Source: Liriodendron chinense (Eukaryota; Streptophyta; Magnoliopsida; Magnoliales; Magnoliaceae). Taken from it: DNA of 64,000 nt. Positions 21,050-30,829 of this stretch are shown one piece after another. Position numbers and translations under genes: made by a program. Numbering within the stretch: position 1 is the stretch's first letter; every line of letters starts with the position of its first letter. The notes beneath the pieces were generated by a model. It had not been told where the DNA came from. It searched no databases and worked only from the letters and a program-made list of their open reading frames with translations. Where the stretch lies: NCBI GenBank assembly GCA_003013855.2, contig ML058460.1, forward strand, positions 682,001 through 746,000, given 5' to 3'.

Positions 21050-21530
21050 CGGAATCTAATGGGCCCTGTAAAAATCAAAGGTGGATAGTTTCTCTCCCAA
21101 CTGTTTCCTTTGGTGTGGCCCACTTGAACTACGAATGAGCTAATTTTTTTTTGTCTCCATTCCTAATATGGTACTAAATATCTAGTTGTTAGAGTGGATC
21201 TTACATAATCATCACGGTGGGCCCCGTCAAAATCAAAATCAAGATGAGCTGCGTCTAGGTATAGTTCTTTTATTATTATTATTATTTTCCTCCTAATTCT
21301 GTCATTCTTTGTGAGCCACGCTGGACCTGATTTTTGGTGGGTCCCACCATGTCGTTTATGTAAGATCTACTCCGATCATTAGATGTGTATTCCCAATTTA
21401 GGACTAGAGCTTAAAAATAAAAAATAAAATAAAATCAAGATGACTTGTGGTTCAGGTAGGCCACACCAAAGAAAACAACTGAGAAAAAAATCCACCCTTG
21501 ATTTACACAAATCGCACTGTACGTGGGGAC
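21050..21530. repeat. Palindromic repeat centred on a (TTA)n run
   Basis: gtggatcttacataatcatcacggtgggcccc is mirrored by gggtcccaccatgtcgtttatgtaagatctactcc around a short tta run at about 21271-21287; flanking halves (aactgtttcctttggtgtggccca.. against ..aggccacaccaaagaaaacaac) are inverse as well. Confidence 0.6.
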
Positions 21531-21789
21531 ACCCAAGCAGCTAACCCATTTGCTCTCACGCCCCTAAAAGGGAAGCTGGTGGAATGAAAGTGCTGTTGAT
21601 TAATGAGGAGGATGTTTGAAAACCTTTTAGAAAAAAAAAGGTTCTGGAATATAAATTCTATATTAATTAGGTGGTTCTTTGTAAAATTCCTTGAGATCTT
21701 TTTTAGTACAACCATTTGGGAATGTTCATTTTCCTGCCTATTTATAGGTATGACTAGGCCAGTCAATAGGTCATGTTGAACCGTGTTCA

Positions 21790-22320
21790 TGATGTGTTAA
21801 AAATTTGCTCACCCAAACCCGATTCGTTAACTAACGGGTCGAAATCTAGGAACCTAAACTCATTTGTTAAGTTAACAGGTTACTAATAATCCGACCTGTT
21901 TAACCCGTTAGGCCAGTCTACTCATCAGATGGCCACACCGTTGATAAGGACAACTGACAGTCTGACCCAACATACAGCTGTGGTCCACCAAGTGGGCCCA
22001 TTCTATCATCGAAAATAATAAGATTCACTCACAAGATGAAGAGGAATCACTTGTACATTGCAATATTGCATATGGAGTGCCAAGGTTCATAGGTGGACCA
22101 TGGTTTGGTGATCTAGACCATTATGTTAATGGGTTAAACGGGTTCATGGGTGAAACACTAACTTTACCTGTTATGCTAACTAATCTTAATGGTCAACCCG
22201 TTAGTGACCCAACATGATAAGGCTGAACCTAAATACTGGTTTTTTTCGTGAGGTTTCTTGCAGGTTAGCGGGTCGTGTGGAATTTAGGCAATTTGACATT
22301 TTTTAATACAATTGTTTAGA
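21790..22320. repeat. Degenerate dispersed repeat (aacccgttag/gggttaaacggg modules)
   Basis: Recurring aaacccgattcgttaac, gtttaacccgttagg and gggttaaacgggttcatggg words in both orientations, as in an old inverted element. No ends or genes recognised. Confidence 0.4.
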
Positions 22321-22880
22321 CCATTCATTTTCCTTGCAATTGATTGAACGTCAGGAGTCATTTGATCAAAATGATTCTTGAGAGTCATGGTCAATCAAAC
22401 TCAGGGCTTTCGTCACAAATGGTCTAGATCAATGCTAGGATCTGTTTTTTGTGAATTTAATCTAGATTGTTCATTTTTTTCGTGACCATTGACTGGATGG
22501 TTAGAATCACGGAATCAATGATTACACCATTTCCAACATAAGAAATCTTGACCGTCTTTTATCCTGTCCAGCAATTGGATGGATAGAATCACTCAATCAA
22601 GTTGTCTTGAGAGTCATGGTCAATCAATTGTGGGGTGGACAGCCGAGATCAGTGGAAGACCTTCCCGAATATATTCAATCTGGACTATCCATTTCCTAGC
22701 CACTAATCAGATTGTTAGAATTGCCTGATCACAGTGACTACGGAGGGGTCAGGCAATCAGAGGTTATTCCGGCAATACAAATGATCCAGATCAATGATCA
22801 AACCTTTTCTAGAATGATTGATCTTAACCATCCATGACGTCCGCATTGATTGGATGGTTGGGATGAATCCTGTGATCCCA
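22320..22880. repeat. Degenerate tandem repeat, period about 130-150
   Basis: About four diverged units sharing 'ttcattttN..gaccattgattgNatggttagaatca..gatca' and 'gagtcatggtcaatcaa'. No coding signal. Confidence 0.45.
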
Positions 22881-23252
22881 TATATAATATGCATCAAGGG
22901 TTGAATGAAGCACTGGAGAGACCAAATTGCTTTATTGGACCTGCCAAACAGACATGGAAACCAAACTGCAATTCTATAGAAACCGGCCAGCCAAACAGGG
23001 TCAACACCATTAGCAAACAACTTTCAATTGCAAAGTTGTGCATGTATGTGCGCGCGTATTAAAAACAAAAAAACAAACAAACAAACAAAGAAAAATCAAA
23101 TGGCAAAGTTGTGAAATACTAATTGAAAATCAAATGCTATTTAATAAAATTGAGTGAACAAAGATTACCTTACCTTATGTGGGTGGACGATTTTCGAATT
23201 ATTGTGACTTGCCCATCATTTCAAAAAACAATACAATCAAGACCCACAAAGG

Positions 23253-23257
<5 letters not shown>

Positions 23258-23285
<28 letters not shown>
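23258..23285 (+). repeat. (GA)n microsatellite
   Basis: About 14 ga units in a run. Confidence 0.9.
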
Positions 23286-24399
23286 CATAGTAAAAGTCTC
23301 CATCTCAGCATTTTCTCAACCCCATAATTTAGCGGGAGATTTTCAAATTATGAGGTTTATGAGGAGTGTGTTTGTTTTTATGTGTTTTTTATTTTTTTAT
23401 TTTTTGAGCCCACTACAATGGATGTATATAAAACACTCTCTAATGCTTTTACTATTTTTTTATATATTTAATATTGCATAATATTGTGATAGATCTAGTA
23501 GCATATGACCTGCGATATTATTGCGATATTCTCAAAATCTTGGTGATATTTGTCATTCTCCTGTAATTTGAGAGCGAGATGACTCTCTTCATTGCTGTAT
23601 GAGAGCATGAGAGTATTTTTGGGTTATTAACAAAGTAAACTCAAGGTTTTGCTTTAATTAGCATCTTTTTTACAACTTTATTTAGACCTCTAACAGCTTT
23701 TGAAAAAAGCTTTAGGCCAAAATGCCCGTTCTCCTTGTTCTTTTTTTTCTTCTTTTTTTTTAAAAAGAAAATAAATAAACTACAAAAAATACTAGTAATT
23801 ATCTTCAGTATTCTTTTCTTCTTCTTCTTTTGAAAATAAGAAGAGAATAAAAACAAAGATATCAAATAAATAAAGTAACTTACTTTCTTCTTTTGTTTTT
23901 CTATTTCTTCCTCTCTTTTTTTTTTTTGGAAAAGACAAATAAATCAAAAAAATATACCTTCAATATTTTCTTTTTCTTCTTCTTCTTTAGAAAATAAAAA
24001 TGAACATAAAAATGTTAAATAAATAAAATGATGTCCTTATTTCTTTCTTTTTTCCTCACTTTTTTAAGAAAAATGACAAATAAATAAAAAAATTCTAAAT
24101 TCTATTAAAAATAATGAAAATAAATATCAAATAAATAAAATAATGTACATTCGTCTTCTCGTTTTTCTTCTTTTTCTTCTTTCATTTTTTTTTTTACAAA
24201 AATTGAGACCTTAATAATCAACAAAGAACTGCTACCAGTCAACATAAAACTTAGATCATATCCTGGGTGTAACGACCAGCTTCAAAGTGAGAACCGAGAT
24301 CCATATAAGGACATTTATGACTTGCAACCCTAACAGTTAATAGAAAATTGAAACCCTTTCCGCGAGATGACAACCACACTTTAAAGTGAGAATCGAGAC

Positions 24400-24890
24400 C
24401 TTGTCGATTCTTGTTGTCCCAATGTATAAGGTCTTAGTTCTCACTTTGAATGTGGTCATTGTCTCAAGAATAAAGTCGTAGTTCTCTGTTGTGTGGTAAG
24501 GTTAGGTTCTCTGTTGTCCTAATGTGTAGGACTACAATTTGCACTTACACCTTATTAGGGTCATAGTTCCCAGGGATAAGGTCTCAATTCTCTTGGTTGT
24601 TAAAACCGCAATTCGCAATTGCTCTTAGAAGGACATGGTCTCAATTCTTTGTTGACTATTAGGCTCACAATTGGCAACTACCTTTGTAAGGACAAGGTTT
24701 CAATTCTCTATTGAATGTTACCCTTGTAAAGATGGGGTCTCAATTCTCTGTTAATGATTGGGGTCACAGGTCGTGGTTGCCCTTATAAAGACAGGGTCTT
24801 AGTTCTCTATTAAATGTCAGGGTTGTAGTTCACAATTGCTCTTGTAAGAACAAAATCTCAATTTTCTATTAATTGTTAAAACCTCAATTT
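24400..24890 (+). repeat. Diverged minisatellite in the foldback centre, period about 65
   Basis: Units of the form gggtctcaattctctgttNatt..gggtcacagttNgcaattgcccttgtaaggaca repeat about seven times with many changes. Confidence 0.6.
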
Positions 24891-25205
24891 TTAGAAAAGA
24901 AAAAGAGAAGAAAAGGAAGAAGAATGAGAAGAAGGTATATTGTTTTATTTATTTGATATTTTTATTTTTATTTTTTTTTTCTTTTTTTATTTAAGAAGAA
25001 TTAAATTTTTTCTCTATTTATTAGTTAATTTTCTAATTTATTTGTTATTTTTTTAATAAAAAAAATGAGATAATAGAAGAAGGAAAAAAAAAAAAGAAAA
25101 AAAAAAGGTAAGTTGTTTTATTTATTTAATATTTTTATTTTCTACGGAGGAAAAGAAAGATATTAAAGGTATATTTTTCTAATTTATATGTTTTTTAGAC
25201 AAAAA

Positions 25206-25235
25206 AAGAAGAAGAAGAAGAAGAAGAAGAAGAAA
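25206..25235 (+). repeat. (AAG)n microsatellite
   Basis: About ten gaa/aag units inside the right foldback arm; a run of about 24 A follows at 25324-25347. Confidence 0.85.
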
Positions 25236-25317
25236 GTAAGTAATTCTCATTTTATTTTTTAAGGAAGAACAAAAAATTATTAAAAGTAATTATCTATATG
25301 CATTTTGATATATTTTT

Positions 25318-25348
<31 letters not shown>

Positions 25349-25539
25349 CACAACGAGGAGTAAGGGCATTTTTGTCCACAGCTTTTTTATAAAAGTTGTC
25401 CATACATGTGCATGGTGCTGGTTTTGAACCTTAAATATGAAAGTCGAGGGACAACTGTTTGTTGCGCTTTGATATTTATAAAGAAAAACATCAACGATCC
25501 AGTAGTGTTGGCACAACGATATGTTACTTTGGAAGGCAT

Positions 25540-25990
25540 GATGCAATTGGGCAAAAGTGGGACCCACATGCTTTGCTGTGTGTATGTCACCCAAACAGTC
25601 CATTAGGTGCTCCCTACATTCTTGAAAATCAGGCCAATCCAATCATCAAGTGGGCCACACCAATGGAGAACCACCCAAAAACCTATGAATTCATGTGTTG
25701 TACCTTAATTTGGGGGTGTGTAGTGGGGCACACCTGATGCATGGGTTGGATGGGATGGCGAACACATCACAGCGAACCCCACTTTGCTACGGACAGTTTT
25801 CTATGGTGGGTGGGTCCATCCCCAAGTGTTCCACATGGTGCAGCCCACCCGGTAATGAGCGCGTATGATGGCCGGCTTGGATGACACACACAGCAAGCAG
25901 CCCCAGTTTAGCTTGACGCTACTGTAACTTATTGTAGTGTCTAAACTATTGGATGATTCCTCTTAAGAAAAAGAATCACATCAGCCGGAG
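25540..25990. other. Intergenic DNA with gggcccac-type fragments
   Basis: Scattered pieces of the gtgggacccac/gtgggccacac palindromic repeats; no ends, ORFs or RNA genes that I can support. Confidence 0.4.
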
Positions 25991-25997
25991 CCCTGCC

Positions 25998-26292
25998 CTG
26001 GCTACTCATAAAATCATGTGAGCCAATTGACATGTGTCCAAGATCTAGGCAGTACAACATGTGGGCCTTAAAGTGCCCATGCTTGTGGCTGATCCATTCA
26101 TGAAGTGGGGCTATATGTTGAACAAGATAATTGCTGATCAACTCCCTGTCCTTTTCTTTGTATAAGTGTGGCCCACCTATGACCAGGCCAGCCTGACTTT
26201 TGGGCCAACACCTAAATGGACGAGCACACCTGATAAATAACCTGGATCTAGAACGCCCATTGGCATATGTCTGGGGAGTCATGAGTAGCCAT
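25998..26292. mobile_element. MITE with GGCTACTCAT inverted ends
   Basis: GGCTACTCATaaaatcatgtg.. at the left is mirrored by ..gggagtcATGAGTAGCC at the right, with further inverse pairs (ccaagatctagg against ctggatctag). Confidence 0.5.
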
Positions 26293-26299
26293 CACACTT

Positions 26300-26757
26300 C
26301 TCTATCTGGTAAACATAGCAAACACCTACTCATGAAGAAACGGAGGAACGAAAGGGCCTGCTCTTGGCAGACCATCCAAATCGGGCCTGGTGGATCTCAG
26401 CACTGCAGAAGAAGAAGAATGATCGGCACCATCGGTACGGCTGCTAGTTGGAGGAAATGGAGGGGAAGGGTGTTCCCAATTGTGATAATGAAAATCAGTT
26501 GCAGGAAAAGCATGTGAATTCCAGATGTCACTGGGCCCAGAGTCTAAAAATATCTTTTAAAAATGTTGCCAAATTACCTAATTAAGGTAGGCCTTAAGAC
26601 CACTTTTTTAATAAACCCAATATTCTATGATCCAACGTGAATAAGCAACTGGAGAATTGATCCCATGCGCAGCAGGGAAGTATGCTAAATTGTTGTACAT
26701 CCACATATCTCCCTCCAACATGTCACTTGTCTAAAACATCCGTACCATCCAAATGGT
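26300..26757. other. Intergenic, nothing supportable
   Basis: No gene, RNA or clear transposon end. The 105-codon open frame at 26200-26517 has no recognisable protein character. Confidence 0.4.
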
Positions 26758-26930
26758 AGATCCCACCATGAAGATTATCTGACACAAAAAGTAGGCCAGT
26801 CTGCTTATCAGGTGAGCCACGCCTGTGTGGCGAGTCGGACGGTTGGTTTCCCATTGATTCCAGTAGTGTGGCCCACCTGATGAGTGGACCGGTCTGAATT
26901 TTGTGTCAGATGATCTTCATGGTGGGACCC
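26758..26930. mobile_element. Short hairpin MITE
   Basis: gatcccaccatgaagattatctgacacaaaa is mirrored by ttttgtgtcagatgatcttcatggtgggacc; the next block (caggtgagccac against gtggcccacctg) also pairs. About 170 bp, almost wholly self-complementary. Confidence 0.7.
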
Positions 26931-27057
26931 ACTCATTTGCATGGCACTGATGTCTTGAACAAGTCGCATGCTTGCGGGCCAACTTCCAACCGTATGTGAT
27001 TAGCTCCCACGTGAACACGTACATTCTGAAGGAACGATTACATTTCAAACGAGTCGA

Positions 27058-27556
27058 GAGCAGATTAAGGCCAGGGTAACAGGTCAGTGGGTGAGGCCAT
27101 GACCGTGGGCCCACTTTAACGTATGTATTATATATCCACTCCGTCTATCAGTTTTTGTCAGCTCATTTTAGGGTACGGTCCCAAAAATAAATCCGATGGA
27201 AATCTCAAGTGGACTACAGAGTAGGGATTGAATGTCCCACCATTAAAACCTTGGGGCCACAAAATTTTTTTATCAAGCTGATATTTGTATTTTCCCTTAG
27301 TCCTGGTCTGTGTAACCTTATCAACAGCTTCGATGGCAAATAAACAATACGGTGGGCCCTAGGAAAATTTTAATGGTGGGCGTTCAATGACCACTGTTTC
27401 TTGTGGTGTGGTCCACAGAAGACTTCAATCTGATTCATTTCTGGAAACATGTCCTAAAATGATCTGTAAAAACTGATGGACAGCATGGATATACAATATA
27501 TACATTAAGGTGGGCCACGAAGTTAAGTTGTTCCACCGGTCTCACCTAATCCGCTC
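27058..27556. mobile_element. MULE-like MITE of the gagcggattagg family
   Basis: Left end gagcagattaagg and right end cctaatccgctc are inverted; internal gtgggcccactttaacgtatgtatt.. and its inverse near 27500 match the family. No clear target duplication. Confidence 0.55.
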
Positions 27557-27664
27557 CCAAAGGAATCTGCTTGAGGAAGCATTGCTTTGTACATGTAAGC
27601 AATCACCGTGACACGTGGATAGAAATACTTATGCTCTTGTGGGGTTTGATTACTGTGAACCAAA

Positions 27665-28130
27665 AATTAGATTTGTACACGAGCCAAGCTAGCTTGGTTA
27701 GCTCGCTCGACTGGGCTTGAACCAACTCGTTTTGAAGGTTGGGTTCGAACCAAGCCGGCCCATTTTTCCAAAGTCAAAATGATTTTCAAGCTGAGCTAAA
27801 CCAAGCTTGATTAGGCTCAACTCAACCGAAGCTCAGCTCAATTGACTCAATTGCAAAAGTATATTTTTTATTCAGGCATCCAACAAGGACAAGGAAATGA
27901 GAGGTGAAACTCTCTATAAAAGCAAGTGGGGGATGTAAATGGCATTTGGGCTTATTTTATAATAGTTTTAGGGCAAGCTTTGGGTTAGGCCTATTTAAAA
28001 TTTTAGTTTTTTAAGCTTGAGTTAGTCTAGAAGTTTGAAGGTCAGGCCGGACGGGCCAGGGTGGTCATTGAATGAGCCTACCTAGAACAGGGCAAAGCTC
28101 AGCTCGGCTTGCGTTCAGCTCTCCCGATAA
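27665..28130. repeat. Dispersed 'gagctcgagct/aagcttgagtt' repeat
   Basis: Rich in cgagctcaac, aagcttga and ctcagctc words in both orientations, related in style to the hAT-like pieces at 52603-53156. Related fragments lie at 32370-32610 in copy B intron 10. Ends are not sharp. Confidence 0.4.
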
Positions 28131-28339
28131 TTACTTTTGTTTGGTGATTTGCGATATTGATAGATATTTTCATTGGACATTTAATATAAAATAAAAATAA
28201 AAATAATTCCAGTGGCGTTAGTCCAGGAAAAAAAAAAAGAAAAAAAAAGAAGAAGCCCACAACAAGAAGTTACGATTATTTTAAAATATAATTTAGCTAC
28301 AGTGGGTTCCACAAATTAGTCCGTTTAATTTGAGTCAAT

Positions 28340-28790
28340 TTATATCACATGTTCTTAACCATGTGGAGCCCTCCTTGATGTATTTTATATATATCCACAC
28401 CGTCCATCTGTTTTCCCATTTCATTTTCGGCCGTGATCCCAAACCTTGAAAAGATCCAAATCTCAGGTAGACCATTACCACTAAAAACAGTGATAAATGA
28501 CCATTTAAATCTTTTTGTGGGCCACAAAAGTTTTGGATCAATCTGATCTTCCTATTTTCTCTTCATCCAGGTCTTCTTGACATTATCAAAAAGTTGGATG
28601 CCGAATAAACATTACGAAAACTTTAATGGTGAGGCACTCAATCACCACTGTCTCATGTGGGGTGGTCCATCTGAGATTTGGATATGCTTAATTTTTCGGC
28701 CCACGTCCCAAAATGGCCTGAAGAAATGGATGGACGGCTTGGATATATAATACATCATCAAGGTGGGCCCTATGGTAGGGTAACACTCCT
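28340..28790. mobile_element. MITE of the tatccacaccgtcc palindromic family
   Basis: ccttgatgtattttatatatatccacaccgtccat at the left, atggacggcttggatatataatacatcatcaagg at the right, with the standard middle module. About 450 bp. Confidence 0.65.
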
Positions 28791-29149
28791 AGGCCTGTTT
28801 GCTATCCTATGCTTTGGAGGGATTAAGTAGGATAGAATTGCATTGAACATAGGAGGGATTAAATAGGAGGGAATTGCATTTGGTTCAATGCATATTCCAT
28901 GTTTGTAGACATGGGAAGGAGTGGGATTAGGTGGAACTGAATTGCATTTGGTCCCACGCGGGGTTACTAATGGATTTTGAAATTTACTACATCTGTGGGC
29001 CTCACATTGATGCATGCGTTTTATCCATATGGTCTATCCATATGGATCCTTTACACCTGACATTTGAGTTGTATACATGTATAATGATTGATATCAATTA
29101 TGAATCTAGTCCATTGATTACAAATCCATCATCGACCAAACAGGATTTT

Positions 29150-30090
29150 GCTTACTATGGTGTTTTTGCTTGACGAATAATCTGATCCCAAATATGGGGA
29201 TTAGATGGTAAAATAATATGGTATTTACAAACATGCAATCATTTTGCAATAATGGTGCTAATCCCATCTAATGGAATTCCATGCCATTTAATCCCATTGG
29301 GCGATTTTACTTTTGCTTACTATGGTGTTTTTGCTTGACGAATAATCTGATCCCAAATATGGGGATTAGATGGTCAAAATAACATGGTATTTCTAGACAT
29401 GCAATCATTGTGCAATAATGGTGTTAATCCCATCTAATGGAATTCCATACCATTTAATCCCATGGGGCATTTTTGCTTGATGAAGAATCTATTCCCAAAC
29501 ATGGGGATTAAATGGTCATAATACCATGGTATTTCTGGACATGCAATCATTGTGCAATTATTGTGTTAATCCCATCTAATGGAATTCCATACCATTTAAC
29601 CCTGTGGGGCATTTTTGCTTGATGAAGGGATTAGATGGTCAAAATACCATGTATTTCTAAACATACAATCATTGTGCAATAATGGTGTTAATCCCATCTA
29701 ATGGAATTCCATACCATTTAATCCCATGGGGCGTTTTTGCTTGATGAAGAATATGATCCCAAACATGTGGATTAGATGGTCAAAATACCATGGTATTTCT
29801 GGACATGCAATCATTGTGTTAATCCCATCTAATGGAATTCCATACCATTTAACCCTGCGGGGCATTTTTGCTTGATGAAGGGATTAGATGGTCAAAATAC
29901 CATGTATTTCTAGACATACAATCTCCTCCCCCCACCCCCCACCCCCCCTCAAAATACCATGGTATTTCTGGACATGCAATCATTGTGTTAATCCCATCTA
30001 ATGGAATTCCATACCATTTAACCCTATGGGGCATTTTTGCTTGATGAAGGGATTAGATGGTCAAAATACCAAGTATTTCTACACATACAA
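29150..30090 (+). repeat. Minisatellite of seven units, 120-170 bp each
   Basis: Units begin at about 29164, 29328, 29469, 29611, 29733, 29864 and 30033 with ttttttgcttgatgaaN, then ggggattagatggtcaaaatacc, atggtatttctNgacatgcaatcattgtg and ttaatcccatctaatggaattccatacc. Unit lengths differ through internal deletions. A C-rich interruption (tcccccccacc type) sits at 29925-29950. Located 0.6 kb beyond the 3' end of ABCB copy B. Confidence 0.85.
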
Positions 30091-30124
30091 TTCCTCACAC
30101 ACCACATGCACCCACACTCACATG

Positions 30125-30238
30125 TTTTTTTACATACACACTCACATGCACCCACACACACCACAATGAGCACTCGAACCCTTGACCTCCATGTCGAAAC
30201 TCCTGTGAGTCTACCACTGAACCATGAGTAGAGACCCA
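30125..30238 (-). mobile_element. tRNA-derived SINE
   Basis: On the minus strand: ctcatGGTTCAGTGGTAGac (A-box-like), a 30-base gap, aaGGGTTCGAGTGctc (B-box-like), then a gt-rich body ending in a run of A. Typical layout of a tRNA-derived SINE with internal Pol III promoter. Confidence 0.65.
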
Positions 30239-30244
30239 ACCAAA

Positions 30245-30420
30245 CCTCCCGTTGCCAAGCCTACAAGCACACTAATGCACACGCACCCCACACTCACCCA
30301 CGCATGCACACCCCGCACTCATGCCGCAATGAGATTTCACCACCTATGGGTACTTGAACCCCAGACATCGTGTTGAAACTCCTAGGAGTCTACCACCGAG
30401 GCAAGGATAATGACCCTTGG
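30245..30420 (-). mobile_element. tRNA-derived SINE, second copy
   Basis: Minus strand: ttGCCTCGGTGGTAGac, then gGGGTTCAAGTACC, then a gtg-rich body like the adjacent SINE. Both have the same orientation and similar heads. Confidence 0.6.
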
Positions 30421-30515
30421 TTCTTACCTTGTCCCTCTCTAGACTAGGAAAATATAAAATAGGCTATTGAGATGAAAATGAGACTTTCAAAAAAGGTAGA
30501 TAATCTCTAATTTTT

Positions 30516-30829
30516 CTCTTAACTATTCTTGAGAGAATTATATAATGCATGCCAATGAAAATTGCCTGAAAATTTTACTAAGATGAAGCACTCATGTGGA
30601 GTGCCACTAAGGAAGCATAGACTCCATCAGTGATTTTCAATAAAGCCTCATGCTTTCCTTTCTCTATTTTTTCTCTTAACTATTCTTGAGAGAATTATAT
30701 AATGCATGACAATGAAAATTGCTTGAAAATTTTACTAAGATGAAGCACTCATGTGGAGTGCCACTAAGGAAGCATAGACTCCATCAGTGATTTTCAATAA
30801 AGCCTCATGCTTTCCTTTCTCTACAATAA
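30516..30829 (-). repeat. 157-bp tandem duplication covering the ABCB copy B C-terminal end
   Basis: 30673-30829 (the last part of exon 12 plus 3' flank) is repeated almost unchanged at 30516-30672. The extra copy still encodes the last 30 or so residues through the stop (..ALLKITDGVYASLVALHMS..). It lies downstream of the real stop, so it should be 3' UTR or beyond. Confidence 0.9.

Larger units (their letters stand above)
23695..25400. mobile_element. Second foldback element with pyrimidine/purine-rich arms
   Basis: Left arm (about 23695-24240) is CTT-rich with tcaaataaataaaat boxes; the right arm (about 24890-25400) is its inverse (gaagaagaa.. with ttatttatttgatat boxes). Outer ends match when inverted: gaaaaaagctttaggccaaaatgccc at the left and gggcatttttgtccacagcttttttat at the right. 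The centre (24250-24890) is a diverged tandem repeat. No ORF. Superfamily unassigned. Confidence 0.65.

Noticed and set aside
26200..26517. 105-codon ORF as a gene
   Set aside because: No recognisable protein features, no splice or promoter context, partly over a MITE.
30208..30238. Functional tRNA gene near 30.2 kb
   Set aside because: Internal promoter-like boxes are present but acceptor and anticodon stems do not pair; a SINE head fits better.
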